A DNA stretch of 26,951 nt from contig CAJUPK010000013.1 in assembly GCA_910588415.1 (NCBI GenBank), forward strand, positions 1 through 26,951. Direction: 5' to 3'. Below the pieces are notes generated by a model. The model ran no database searches. It saw only the letters and a list, made by a program, of their open reading frames with translations, and had not been told where the DNA came from. A program made the position numbers and the translations under genes. Of the stretch, positions 14,241 to 23,227 are shown in pieces; the first letter of the stretch is position 1, and every line of letters starts with the position of its first letter. This DNA is from an uncultured Oscillospiraceae bacterium. GTDB taxonomy: Bacteria; Bacillota; Clostridia; Oscillospirales; Acutalibacteraceae.

Positions 14241-15502
14241 TGGCGCGCAGGGCAACGGAAAGGCGGCCGGCAGGCCTAAGGCCGGTAGAGCGGGTGGAGG
14301 TGCCGGAAAAACACCTGGGCCGCAGGCTGGCGGCTTTTGCCGTCTGTCTGGCCATTGGCCTGGCCGGGCTGGGCTATGGGGTTTACTCCTGGCTCAGCGC
14401 AGACCCGGGCTGGGTGGAGATAGAGGCGGATATTGGCCAGTCCCACTGCGGCGGAGAGTTCACCTTTCTCTATCTGCTGCGGGAGGGCGGCCTGGACGCC
14501 AACGCCCGGCTGCGGCAGCTGCGGGGAGCCTATAACCAGGCCTGCGTAGAGGCCTATCAGCTGTTCACCCTCTATGAGAACTTTGAGAATGTACACAATC
14601 TGTGCTATATAAACGCCCATCCCAATGAAGAGATTGTGGTGGACGACACGCTTTACCAGGCCTTTGCCCTGGCAGAAGAGCATGGGGACCGGGCGGTATA
14701 CCTGGGGCCTGTGTACTCTGTGTATTATGACCTGTTTTCTTGCCAGGAGGACAGCGAGACCCAGGCATGGGACCCTTTTGTAAATCCAGAGATGAAGGCC
14801 TTTTGCCAAGAGCTGGCGGATTTTGCCAGGGACCCTGCCCAAGTGCAGGTGGAGCTTTTGGGAAACAATACCCTGCGGCTGCGGGTCTCGGAAGAGTACC
14901 AGGCCTATGCCAAGGAAAACGGGCGGGAATACTACCTGGACTTTGGCTGGCAGCGCAATGCCTTTATAGCGGACTTTCTGGCCGGGGAGCTGATGCTCCA
15001 GGGCTATGCGGATGGAATGATCACCAGCTTGGACGGCTATACCCGTACCTTGGGCGGACAGCTGGGGGAGCAGGTCTTTACGGTCTATGACTGGGCCAAT
15101 GGCCGGAACACAATGGCCGCCCAGACCTACTTTCACAGCCCTACCAACGCAGCCAGCCTGCGGACCTTCCCGCTGTATGCTTCTGACCAGGAGCATGGCT
15201 ACTCCTTTGAGGACGGCAGTTTGCGGCACTGGTTTATTGACCAGGAGGACGGCCTGTGCCGGGCAGCCGTGAACGCGCTGGCTGTCTATTCCGAAAGCGC
15301 CTCTTGCGCGGAGCTGGCTTTAGAGGCCGGAGCCATCCTGATAGGAGGACAGCTGGACCCCAGCGCCCTGAAGGCCCTGAAGGCGAAGGAAATCCATGGG
15401 ATGGCTGTAGAGGGCCAGACCGTGCTCTACACAGAGAAGGGACTGCCATTAGAGCTGTACCAGGGCGGGGAACTGGCCTATCAGGAGAAATATGCGGGAT
15501 AA
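14240..15502 (+). CDS. Membrane-anchored protein resembling a degenerate ApbE fold
   Basis: A 420-residue protein without a safe name. A basic N-terminus and one helix (about 30-51) leave the rest outside the cell. The order of patterns matches ApbE, the enzyme that attaches FMN to extracytoplasmic flavoproteins: NAHPNEEIVVDDTLYQAFAL (125-144), a GPVYSVYYDLF stretch, YYLDFGWQRNAFIADFL (231-247) in place of the LDxGGIAKGYAVD motif, a loop with TSLDGYTRTLGG (262-273), and SCAELALEAGAIL (355-367) where ApbE has ADALSTA. The metal-binding Asp and Thr of that last motif are Glu here and the KGY triplet is lost, so it may be inactive or altered. Translation is coupled to the ATPase gene (TAATG), and it is last in the operon, which suggests a role in peptide uptake or sensing. 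ApbE kinship is inference from motifs. Confidence 0.6.
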   Translation: MARRATERRPAGLRPVERVEVPEKHLGRRLAAFAVCLAIGLAGLGYGVYSWLSADPGWVEIEADIGQSHCGGEFTFLYLLREGGLDANARLRQLRGAYNQACVEAYQLFTLYENFENVHNLCYINAHPNEEIVVDDTLYQAFALAEEHGDRAVYLGPVYSVYYDLFSCQEDSETQAWDPFVNPEMKAFCQELADFARDPAQVQVELLGNNTLRLRVSEEYQAYAKENGREYYLDFGWQRNAFIADFLAGELMLQGYADGMITSLDGYTRTLGGQLGEQVFTVYDWANGRNTMAAQTYFHSPTNAASLRTFPLYASDQEHGYSFEDGSLRHWFIDQEDGLCRAAVNALAVYSESASCAELALEAGAILIGGQLDPSALKALKAKEIHGMAVEGQTVLYTEKGLPLELYQGGELAYQEKYAG

Positions 15503-15648
15503 AGAATCCCACGAAAGAGCCATACTCTTCCTTCAGAGGAGACCAAGAGGCGGCAGGCCGCCAGCACAAAGCGGCCCCCATAAAGATGAAAGCCTGCGCG
15601 TGACGCTGTGGGGCTATGAGATTTAAAGTAAAAAGCAAAAGAAAAGAA
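15503..15648. other. Intergenic stretch before the operon terminator
   Basis: No convincing gene. One small hairpin, GGCGG/CCGCC, lies at about 15550-15563. The far side of the terminator, up to 15805, is also empty apart from a weak CGCCT/AGGCG hairpin with TTTT at about 15730-15752. Confidence 0.5.
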
Positions 15649-15690
15649 CCCCCTGCCGGAGAGATCCGGGGCAGGGGGCTTTCTTTATTC
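15649..15690. terminator. Strong bidirectional terminator
   Basis: CCCCCTGCCGGA (15649-15660), loop GAGA, then TCCGG, two bulged G, CAGGGGG (15665-15678): a 12-bp stem. The plus strand continues CTTTCTTTATTC, the minus strand GTTCTTTTCTTTTGC. It ends the peptide-uptake operon from the left and the NlpC/P60 gene from the right. Confidence 0.85.
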
Positions 15691-15805
15691 TAAACGCAAC
15701 GGAAAGGGGAGTACCGCCAGTGGCCAGTGCGCCTTTCAGTCAGGCGTTTTGCCTGTTAAAATCGCAATATCGATTTCTAAGTGGATGATACCAAGTCTGG
15801 GCTTA

Positions 15806-17647
15806 TTATTTTACCGGGGTGGCTGGCAGATTATCGCCGGAAGTGTCTGTCAGGGAGATGACCTTCTCATAGAAGTTGACCATCATGGTGCAGGCGGCAG
15901 CCCGGTCGCTGCTTCCCTTTGGGTTAAAGCGGTTTTCGCCCACGCCATTGACAACGCCTAAGCTCCGCATCCGGTACACCGCGTCTTTTGCCCAGCTGCT
16001 AATCTCCTCGTCGTCTGCAAAGGGTTCGCCCAGGGCCGCGTTGGTGTTCAGGTCAGCATAACGGGCATAGCGCACCAGCATCGTACACATCTGCTCCCGG
16101 GGAATTTCGTCATTGGGCCGGAACTTGCTGTCAGGAGTGACAATGCCAGCGCGGACCGCCCAGGCCAGCTCGTGATAATAATAGGCGCTGCTGCTGACAT
16201 CCTCAAAAGCGGGGATGTCATCCCCAAACTCATAGCCGCTTACGTCCTGGCCGGAGAGATTGGCCAGCACCTTCACAAACTGCGCCCGGGTCAGCTTATT
16301 CTTGGGGCTGAAAGAACCCTGCCCGGTGCCGCTGAAAATGCCCAGGCACACAGCCTTGTCCACACTCTGGGCAAACCAATCGCTGTAGGTAAAATCTGTA
16401 AAAATGGCCCCATTTCCCATCACCGTGGCAGTGGCTACAGGTCCGGCCACGCCGTCTTTGATCACAACAGCCTTGTAGGTGCAGTTCAGCTCATACACAG
16501 GAGACACATAGGGATAGCTGTTCTCGTCCGGCTGGCTGCCGTCTGTGGTGTAGTATATATTGTCCTCCATCCCCACAGCCTGTATGGTTACGCTTTCGCC
16601 ATCGCAGGAAAAGCTGGGCGCGCTCAAGGTCAGGCTGACCAGCAGGCTGGAGATATAGCCGGTCTGGCCATGGGCCGTCTCCGCCGGGTACCACAGGGAA
16701 GAGCTTGTCCCTCCCACCGTAACAGAAGCACCCTGAACAGGGGCGCCCAGGCGCAGGGGAGTGCCCTGGCTCAAGGTGAGCACAATGGAGCTGTCTGTGC
16801 TGGGCTGGCTGCGGAGCAGGGCAGAGCTGACCGAGACCCGGGCATTGTGGTCAAAATCCGGGCTGGGGTCCTCGGGATTGTAGGTGCCGCTCCATCCATG
16901 GGTGGAGAGCCACTCCTTTACCTCTGACGCGGGCACAAATTCGCTGGAGAGCATGGAGGGATCCACAGGGGCAGGGGTACCATCCGCCAGCTGGGCAAAG
17001 CCGTCCGATCCAATGGTATAGCCGTCAATCACCAGGTCCACATCGTACTCATAGTCCGTATAATGGACCATTTTGCCGTCAAACTCGTACCAGCCGCTGC
17101 GGGGGTACAGCACGCCGTTGTCAAACAGGTGCCAGGTAGTCCAGCCCCGGCGGAACACAGAACCCCGCACCATGTTGGTGCCATAGTCGGAGTTTTCGCA
17201 GGACTCGTTGTTGCCTATGTAGATACCGATGTGGCTGTAATCATCGGTGGCGCCCGGCTCCAGAATGGTGAGGGCCAGGCCGTGGATGCGGGGGAGGCCC
17301 TCGCTCATGCCGCCGGTAAAGATGCAGTTCTGGGTGGCCTGGCTGGTGGCGCCGCCCATGCAGCCACCCACGCCCAGGTCAGAGAAATAGGCGTAGATCA
17401 GGCCCGCGCAGTCAGAAACCCGCACGCCGCCAACGGTCTCGCCCTTGCCGCCGTAAGAATATTGCCAGCCCTCGTTATAGGCCTTTATGCCATGCTGGGC
17501 AAGTCCCAGGTTGGTGGGAATTTCCGCGGCTTTCGCGCCGTAATTCCACCCAGGCAGGCCCAGGCAGCAGGCAAACGCGGCCAGCAACAGGGCAAACCGG
17601 CGAATCAGGGGCTTGTGGGCAGGTCTTTGTATCTGTTTTTTAAACAT
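15806..17647 (-). CDS. Secreted NlpC/P60-type wall hydrolase with SLH anchor
   Basis: A 613-residue surface protein. Residues 1-41 are a signal peptide ending at AKAAE. The first domain (about 45-185) is NlpC/P60-like: catalytic Cys80 in SDCAGLIYAY and His139 in YSHIGIYIG, the cysteine-peptidase pair that cuts peptidoglycan stem peptides. Then follow an SH3-like domain (about 268-338), a chitobiase-type beta domain with YYTTDGSQPD (about 342-400), and three SLH repeats (about 415-460, 479-525, 543-590) that bind secondary wall polymers. The frame stays open upstream to 17953, but I start at the ATG at 17647: it begins the signal peptide, has a GAGG ribosome site, and the good promoter at 17777-17749 lies between the two candidate starts. 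Divergent from another SLH protein. Confidence 0.85.
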   Translation of the reverse strand: MFKKQIQRPAHKPLIRRFALLLAAFACCLGLPGWNYGAKAAEIPTNLGLAQHGIKAYNEGWQYSYGGKGETVGGVRVSDCAGLIYAYFSDLGVGGCMGGATSQATQNCIFTGGMSEGLPRIHGLALTILEPGATDDYSHIGIYIGNNESCENSDYGTNMVRGSVFRRGWTTWHLFDNGVLYPRSGWYEFDGKMVHYTDYEYDVDLVIDGYTIGSDGFAQLADGTPAPVDPSMLSSEFVPASEVKEWLSTHGWSGTYNPEDPSPDFDHNARVSVSSALLRSQPSTDSSIVLTLSQGTPLRLGAPVQGASVTVGGTSSSLWYPAETAHGQTGYISSLLVSLTLSAPSFSCDGESVTIQAVGMEDNIYYTTDGSQPDENSYPYVSPVYELNCTYKAVVIKDGVAGPVATATVMGNGAIFTDFTYSDWFAQSVDKAVCLGIFSGTGQGSFSPKNKLTRAQFVKVLANLSGQDVSGYEFGDDIPAFEDVSSSAYYYHELAWAVRAGIVTPDSKFRPNDEIPREQMCTMLVRYARYADLNTNAALGEPFADDEEISSWAKDAVYRMRSLGVVNGVGENRFNPKGSSDRAAACTMMVNFYEKVISLTDTSGDNLPATPVK

Positions 17648-17730
17648 GAAGATACCTCGCAATCTCGATTTCAGGGGTGTTTTGTGTGTTTGCGTGTATT
17701 TGCCGGATAGAAAGGACAAAAAGCAAAGAC

Positions 17731-17822
17731 TGGTTACAAAACGGTTACATTTTACCACAGTTTCAGGAATATTGCAAGCCTTTGGGGGAAATTCACGGTT
17801 TGTTAACGGTAAATTTACAATT
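17731..17822. promoter_or_regulatory. GGTTAC repeats in the divergent SLH promoter region
   Basis: On the plus strand GGTTAC occurs at 17732-17737 and again at 17743-17748, exactly 11 bp apart and so on one face of the helix. A related TTAACGG and an ATTTACA follow at about 17806-17820. TTxACA-like motifs at 11-bp steps recall PhoP-type response-regulator boxes of Bacillus, but only loosely. They flank the minus-strand -10 box and could repress or activate the hydrolase gene. Confidence 0.35.
17749..17777 (-). promoter_or_regulatory. Promoter of the NlpC/P60 hydrolase gene
   Basis: Read leftward, TTGCAA (17777-17772), 17 bp, TAAAAT (17754-17749). Start of transcription near 17742, about 95 nt before the chosen ATG. 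Confidence 0.7.
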
Positions 17823-17884
17823 ATGCAGGGGGCGCGCCGGGGGGAAAGAGGGGCTGGGAAGAAGGAACTTTTCCCTTCTCTCCC

Positions 17885-17913
17885 TTGACACAGGGCGGAT
17901 TTTGCGAGATAAT
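17885..17913 (+). promoter_or_regulatory. Promoter of the transglutaminase-like SLH gene
   Basis: TTGACA (17885-17890), 17 bp, GATAAT (17908-17913), 33 bp upstream of the GTG start. The resulting leader is very short, about 25 nt, and contains the AGGAGGG ribosome site at 17934-17940. Confidence 0.8.
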
Positions 17914-17946
17914 AGATAAGTATAAATATTGTTAGGAGGGAACATT

Positions 17947-19668
17947 GTGTCACATGTAATCACCCTGTATAAAAAACTGGCCGCCAGCCTTCTGGCAGTG
18001 GCCGTGGCCTGCACCATGGCTCTGCCTGCCGCAGCCTGGGAAGGAGAAGCCTTCCGCCAGCCGGAAGGCCAGGAGGCTGTCTCCCCCTTGATAGAGGATG
18101 TAGAGAGCCAGGGAGAGGCTGTGGACCAGGCCCAGCTTATTGAAGAGGAGGCTGTGGTAGGCGAGGGCCTGGGCTATGTAGACGCGGCCGCCTTCAGCGC
18201 CGGGGCCCCTTCTGTGGACGGGTCCATGTATGGACGGCTGAATACCCGGCAGCGGGCCTGCTATGACGCCTTGACCGCTGTGTCGGTATACACCATTCTG
18301 GATGACCCGCAGCACAGAATCACCCTGGATATTGAGGGGATCACCGGCGTGCAGATGATGGGCTGGGTGGACAACGGCAGCTTTGTGCCTGCCAATGAGA
18401 CGGCCCGCGCCACCTACATGGCTGTGCAGAATGATATGCAGGCCGCCATTGTGGCCCTGCGCTATGACCGCCCGGACATGCCCTGGCTGGACGGAACGGT
18501 CAGCTGCTACACGTCCCTCTCGGTGTGGGGGGGAGTGGGCGTAATCAAGGAGGTCAGCTATGGGTTCTCCCTGATCTACGAGGAGACTGAGGCCAGCATA
18601 CGCCTGGATATGGTCAATGCGGCCTACCGGCTGGCCCGCCAGGCGGACAAGGAGCCCACCACCTATTTAAAGGTAAAAGCCGCCCACGACCTGATTGCCA
18701 ATCAGGCCAGGTATCTGCATGTGCCCCCCTGCACCCTGTCTGAGAATCTCAGCCACTGCGCCTACAGCGCGCTGATTGCCGGGGATATGTACGAGCCTGT
18801 CTGCGACGGCTATTCCAAGGCCTTTAAGATGGTGCTGGACGAGCTGGGAATTCCCTGTGTGCTGGTAAGCAGCGAGACCCATATGTGGAACAATGTGAAG
18901 ATGGACGACGGCCGCTGGTACAATGTGGACCTGACCTGGGACGACAATGACTCCGGGCTGAAGTGGGACTACTTTCTCATTGGCTATGCCACCCCGGTGT
19001 CCGGGCAGCTCTTTAACCAGCAGGCCTCCCACATTGAGCTGGACCCCTTCCTGGAGGCGGGCCTCTCGGTAGGCGGCCAGCATTACCCGTCCAAATCCCC
19101 CAACGCCTATGTGTACCTGGGCCAGGACTATGCCCCGCCCAAATATCCCGATGTAGGCCGGGACGACTGGTTCTTTGACGATGTGGAGACTGTGTCGGAC
19201 CTGGGCTATTTCCAGGGGGACAGCTATGGAAAGTTCAACCCCAACAAGAATATCACCCGGGCGGAGTTTGCCCAGGTGATGGCCAATATCTGGGGCATAG
19301 AGCTGGGCGGCTATGCGGACAAGGAGAGCTTTTCGGACGTACAGCCCGAAGCATGGTATGGCCCGGTGGCGGCCTGGGCCAAAGAGTCCGGGCTGATGCA
19401 GGGCGATGGGGGGCGGCTCCGGCCCAATGATCCCATCACCCGCCAGGAGATCTGCGTGGTGCTGTACAATGCCATGGGCCTGAATGCCCAGGACACGGGC
19501 TTTCGCTTCCCGGATGATGGAGCGATTGCGGGCTGGGCCAGCGGGCAGGTGTATGCCTGCTATGCGGCGGGCCTGATCAAGGGAGACGCTCAGGGCAACT
19601 TTAATCCCGGCAAGAATGCCCGGCGCAGCGAGGCTGCCACCATATTTGCCCGGTATGCCAGTCTATAA
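17947..19668 (+). CDS. Secreted transglutaminase-like protein with SLH anchor
   Basis: A 573-residue surface protein. Residues 1-30 form a signal peptide (cleavage after ALPAAA). An acidic segment (about 33-90) precedes a transglutaminase/cysteine-protease-like core (about 240-345) with the expected triad Cys286 (EPVCDGYS), His312 (THMWNNV) and Asp328 (YNVDLTWDD). Three SLH repeats follow (about 403-445, 463-510, 521-565). Members of this fold cross-link or cut proteins or peptides; which one applies here cannot be told. I chose the GTG at 17947 rather than the TTG at 17929, because AGGAGGG lies just before the GTG. It diverges from the NlpC/P60 gene, and the shared SLH architecture suggests both work in the cell wall. 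Confidence 0.85.
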   Translation: MSHVITLYKKLAASLLAVAVACTMALPAAAWEGEAFRQPEGQEAVSPLIEDVESQGEAVDQAQLIEEEAVVGEGLGYVDAAAFSAGAPSVDGSMYGRLNTRQRACYDALTAVSVYTILDDPQHRITLDIEGITGVQMMGWVDNGSFVPANETARATYMAVQNDMQAAIVALRYDRPDMPWLDGTVSCYTSLSVWGGVGVIKEVSYGFSLIYEETEASIRLDMVNAAYRLARQADKEPTTYLKVKAAHDLIANQARYLHVPPCTLSENLSHCAYSALIAGDMYEPVCDGYSKAFKMVLDELGIPCVLVSSETHMWNNVKMDDGRWYNVDLTWDDNDSGLKWDYFLIGYATPVSGQLFNQQASHIELDPFLEAGLSVGGQHYPSKSPNAYVYLGQDYAPPKYPDVGRDDWFFDDVETVSDLGYFQGDSYGKFNPNKNITRAEFAQVMANIWGIELGGYADKESFSDVQPEAWYGPVAAWAKESGLMQGDGGRLRPNDPITRQEICVVLYNAMGLNAQDTGFRFPDDGAIAGWASGQVYACYAAGLIKGDAQGNFNPGKNARRSEAATIFARYASL

Positions 19669-19683
19669 GCCTATAAGCCGGGG

Positions 19684-19700
19684 CGCGGGCAGGGCCCGCG
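19684..19700 (+). terminator. GC-rich hairpin before valS, weak terminator
   Basis: CGCGGGC/GCCCGCG with an AGG loop, 7 bp, followed only by TTCTG. Only 72 bp separate the SLH gene from valS, with no visible promoter and no room for a T-box, so some read-through into valS is likely. Confidence 0.4.
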
Positions 19701-19740
19701 TTCTGTGGATGAAAATAAACCTTTGGGGAGGAACCAGACC

Positions 19741-22359
19741 ATGAATACGGAACTTGCAAAGGCCTACGAGCCCAAAGAGGTGGAGGGCCGCATCTATGAT
19801 TTTTGGCTCAAGGGCGGGTACTTTCACGCCCAGGTGGACGAGAGCAAACAGCCCTACACCATTATGATGCCCCCGCCCAACGTCACAGACCAGCTGCATG
19901 TGGGCCACGCCATGACCATGACCACCCAGGATGTGCTCATCCGGTGGAAGCGGATGCAGGGCTACAGCGCCCTGTGGCTGCCGGGCACAGACCACGCCGC
20001 CCTGGCCACCGAGGTGAAGATTGTGGAGGCCATGGCCCAGGAGGGCATCAAGAAAGAGGACCTGGGCCGGGAGAAATTTATGGAGCGGGCCTGGGCCTGG
20101 AATGACAAGTACGGCAACCGCATCATTGAACAGCTGAAGCTGCTGGGCAGCTCCGCGGACTGGGACCGCCAGCGCTTCACCATGGACGAGGGCTGCAGCC
20201 GGGCGGTGCGGCATGTGTTTGTCAAGCTCTATGAGAAGGGGCTCATCTACCGGGGCGAGCGCATGACCAACTGGTGTACCCACTGCGGCACAGCCCTGTC
20301 GGACGCGGAGGTGGAGTTTGAGGAGAAGGAGGGCTCCTTCTGGCACCTGCGCTACCCCCTGGCAGACGGCTCTGGGCATGTAGAGCTGGCCACCACCCGG
20401 CCGGAGACCATGCTGGGGGATACGGCCATTGCTGTACACCCAGAGGACGAACGCTACAAGGGTATAGTGGGCAAACATGTGATCCTGCCCCTGGTGAACA
20501 AGGAGATTCCCGTGGTTGCCGACGAGTACGTGGAGATGGACTTTGGCACCGGCGTGGTGAAGATTACCCCGGCCCATGACCCCAATGACTTTATGGTGGG
20601 CCAGCGGCATGACCTGCCTGTGATCACCGTGATGGACGAGGCTGGCTGCATCAACGAGAACGGCGGGAAATACCAGGGGCTCACCATGATGGAGGCCCGC
20701 AGGCAGATTGTCCGGGACCTGGAGGAGGGCGGCTATCTGCTGAAAACAGAGCCCATCCGCCACAATGTGGGCACCTGCCACCGCTGCCATACCCCGGTGG
20801 AGCCCCGGGTATCCACCCAGTGGTTTGTGAAGATGGACAGCATGGCCAAGCCCGCCATTGCGGCTGTGCGGGAGAAGAAAACCAAGATTATCCCCGAGCG
20901 CATGGAGAAGGTCTATTACAACTGGATGGAGAACATCAAGGACTGGTGCATCTCCCGGCAGATCTGGTGGGGGCACCGGATTCCCGCCTGGTACTGCGAC
21001 AGCTGCGGGGAGATATTTGTCAGCGAGGAGGACTTAACGGTCTGCCCCCGGTGCGGCAAGCCCCTGCGTCAGGATGAAGACACCCTGGACACCTGGTTCA
21101 GCTCGGCCCTGTGGCCCTTCTCCACCCTGGGCTGGCCGGAGAACACCCAGGACCTACAATATTTCTACCCCACCAACACCCTGGTAACTGCCTACGACAT
21201 CATCTTCTTCTGGGTGGCCCGGATGATCTTCTCCGGCATTGAGCAGATGGGGGAGGTGCCCTTTGACACGGTGCTGTTCCATGGCCTGGTGCGGGACGCC
21301 CAGGGCCGCAAGATGTCCAAATCCCTGGGCAACGGCATAGACCCTGTGGTGGTGATTGACCAGTACGGGGCCGACGCCCTGCGCCTGACGATTATCACGG
21401 GCACCAGCCCTGGCAACGACACCCGGTACTCGGACGAGAAGGTGGCCGCCAGCCGGAACTTTGCCAATAAGATTTGGAACGCCGCCCGGTTTATCCACAT
21501 GCACATCGACGGGCACGACGTGCCCCCCTGCCTGCCGGACAGGCTGGGCCTGGAGGACAAGTGGATTATCAGCAAGTTCAACCGGGTTGCCAGGGATATG
21601 ACAGAGAATTTGGAGAAGTTTGAGCTGGGCGTGGCTGTGCAGAAGGTCTATGACTTTCTGTGGGGCGATTTCTGCGACTGGTATATTGAGCTGGCCAAGC
21701 TGCGCCTGAGCGCCGGGGAGGACCAGGCCCAGGGGGCCCGCCAGGTGCTGGCGTGGGTGCTGGGCAATACCTTGAAGCTGCTGCATCCCTTCATGCCCTT
21801 CATCACCGAGGAGATTTGGCAGAGCCTGCCCCACGAAGGGGAGGCCCTGATGGTTGCAAGCTGGCCGGAGTATGACCAGGCCCTGAATTTCCCCGGAGAA
21901 GAGGCGGAGATGGAGAAGGTGATGGAGCTGGTCACCGCCATCCGCACCCGGCGAGGAGAGATGAACGTGCCCCCCAGCCGCAAGGCCCACCTGTATATTG
22001 AGACCTCCTCTCCCCAGGCCTTTGAGCTGGAGAAGGAGGCCCTGCAGCGGCTGGCTTTCTGCACCTCGGTGGAGACCGGGGAGAGCTTCAGCGTGCCGGG
22101 GGCCGTGACCCTGGTGACCTCTGGCTGCCGGGCTTACCTGCCTATGGATGATCTCATCGACAAGGAGGCAGAGCGCCAGCGGCTGGAAAAGGAGCTGGCC
22201 TCTGCCCAGAAGCAGCTGGCCACGGTGGAGGGCAAGCTCAGTAACGAGACCTTTATGAGCAAAGCGCCGGAGAAGGTCATCGAGGGCGTGCGCCAGAACG
22301 GCGAGAAGCTTAAGGAGAAGGTCCGCATGATAGAGGAGTCCCTTAACACACTGGCGTAA
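19741..22359 (+). CDS. valS: Valyl-tRNA synthetase
   Basis: An 872-residue class I aminoacyl-tRNA synthetase that charges tRNA-Val with valine in the cytoplasm. Near the N-terminus PPPNVTDQLHVGH gives the HIGH-type motif (His53-Val54-Gly55-His56). The editing domain with the TTRPETMLGD motif lies around 217-230. Zinc-ribbon-like Cys pairs follow (GTCHRCHT near 345 and YCDSCGE...CPRCGKP near 420-440). KMSKS is at 524-528, then an anticodon-binding domain and a C-terminal charged coiled coil (about 810-870). Length and layout are normal for bacteria. I set the start at 19741 because the GGGGAGG site (19725-19731) is 9 bp upstream; an in-frame ATG at 19705 lacks such a site. First of four closely spaced genes. 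Confidence 0.97.
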   Translation: MNTELAKAYEPKEVEGRIYDFWLKGGYFHAQVDESKQPYTIMMPPPNVTDQLHVGHAMTMTTQDVLIRWKRMQGYSALWLPGTDHAALATEVKIVEAMAQEGIKKEDLGREKFMERAWAWNDKYGNRIIEQLKLLGSSADWDRQRFTMDEGCSRAVRHVFVKLYEKGLIYRGERMTNWCTHCGTALSDAEVEFEEKEGSFWHLRYPLADGSGHVELATTRPETMLGDTAIAVHPEDERYKGIVGKHVILPLVNKEIPVVADEYVEMDFGTGVVKITPAHDPNDFMVGQRHDLPVITVMDEAGCINENGGKYQGLTMMEARRQIVRDLEEGGYLLKTEPIRHNVGTCHRCHTPVEPRVSTQWFVKMDSMAKPAIAAVREKKTKIIPERMEKVYYNWMENIKDWCISRQIWWGHRIPAWYCDSCGEIFVSEEDLTVCPRCGKPLRQDEDTLDTWFSSALWPFSTLGWPENTQDLQYFYPTNTLVTAYDIIFFWVARMIFSGIEQMGEVPFDTVLFHGLVRDAQGRKMSKSLGNGIDPVVVIDQYGADALRLTIITGTSPGNDTRYSDEKVAASRNFANKIWNAARFIHMHIDGHDVPPCLPDRLGLEDKWIISKFNRVARDMTENLEKFELGVAVQKVYDFLWGDFCDWYIELAKLRLSAGEDQAQGARQVLAWVLGNTLKLLHPFMPFITEEIWQSLPHEGEALMVASWPEYDQALNFPGEEAEMEKVMELVTAIRTRRGEMNVPPSRKAHLYIETSSPQAFELEKEALQRLAFCTSVETGESFSVPGAVTLVTSGCRAYLPMDDLIDKEAERQRLEKELASAQKQLATVEGKLSNETFMSKAPEKVIEGVRQNGEKLKEKVRMIEESLNTLA

Positions 22360-22374
22360 AGGAGAGAATATATT

Positions 22375-23208
22375 ATGGCGATAATACAGTGCAATTTCAA
22401 TTCCAAATCCCTTATGCGCACCGTGCCCATCCAGGTGGTGCTGCCCACGGATAAAATTATGTTCCCCGGAGAGCCTCAGCCGGAGGAAAAGCCCCTTAAG
22501 ACCCTCTACCTGCTTCACGGCATCTTCGGCAACTACACCGACTGGGTCAGCGGCACTAGGATACAAGCTTGGGCCCAGAACCGGGACCTCTGCGTGGTGA
22601 TGCCCAGCGGGGACAACAGCTTCTATGTGGACAACCGGAAGACCAGCGCCCTGTACGGCTCCTTCATCTCCAAGGACCTCATAGAGTTCACCCGCAGGAG
22701 CTTCCCCCTCTCAAGAAAGCGGGAGGACACCTTCATCGGCGGGCTCTCCATGGGCGGCTTCGGGGCCATTGTGAACGGCCTGCAGCACCCGGAGACCTTC
22801 GGGCATATAGTGGGGCTCTCGGCGGCATTGGTGCTCAACGAGCAGAACCTGAACGCGGAGTACACGGATTTCCTCATGACCAACCGGGGATATTACGAGT
22901 CGGTGTTCGGGGACCTTACAAAGGTGCTGGGCGGAGAGAACGACTACACCGCCCTGGCGGAAAAGCAGGCCGGGCGGGAGGACAAGCCCAGGTTCTATCT
23001 GGTCTGCGGCACCGAGGATGACCTTATAAAGCCCAACCATACCTTCCGGGACAAACTGATGGAGCTGGGCTATGACGTGACCTGGCAGGAGGGCCCCGGC
23101 GGACATGACTGGACGTTCTGGGACGAGTATATCCTGAAGGCCCTGGAGTGGCTACCCCTGGGGGATGTGACCCAGGGCATAAGCTCCGGCCATGTAAGCG
23201 AAGACTGA
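22375..23208 (+). CDS. Alpha/beta-hydrolase esterase, first copy
   Basis: A 277-residue enzyme of the esterase D / tributyrin-esterase family (Pfam PF00756 type), which hydrolyses short acyl esters or thioesters. The nucleophile elbow GGLSMGG places Ser125; Asp216 (GTEDD) and His244 (GGHDW) complete the triad; LYLLHG near 44-49 supplies the oxyanion-hole segment. There is no signal peptide, so it acts in the cytoplasm. The start is 15 bp after valS and has an AGGAGAG ribosome site. It is a paralogue of the gene at 24505-25341; the two flank metY. The substrate is unknown. Confidence 0.88.
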   Translation: MAIIQCNFNSKSLMRTVPIQVVLPTDKIMFPGEPQPEEKPLKTLYLLHGIFGNYTDWVSGTRIQAWAQNRDLCVVMPSGDNSFYVDNRKTSALYGSFISKDLIEFTRRSFPLSRKREDTFIGGLSMGGFGAIVNGLQHPETFGHIVGLSAALVLNEQNLNAEYTDFLMTNRGYYESVFGDLTKVLGGENDYTALAEKQAGREDKPRFYLVCGTEDDLIKPNHTFRDKLMELGYDVTWQEGPGGHDWTFWDEYILKALEWLPLGDVTQGISSGHVSED

Positions 23209-23227
23209 GCATAAGGAGAAAAGCCAA

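Noticed and set aside
17648..17953. N-terminal extension of the NlpC/P60 frame up to 17953
   Set aside because: The added ~100 residues contain the gene's own promoter, have no ribosome site of note, and would bury the clear signal peptide that starts at 17647.
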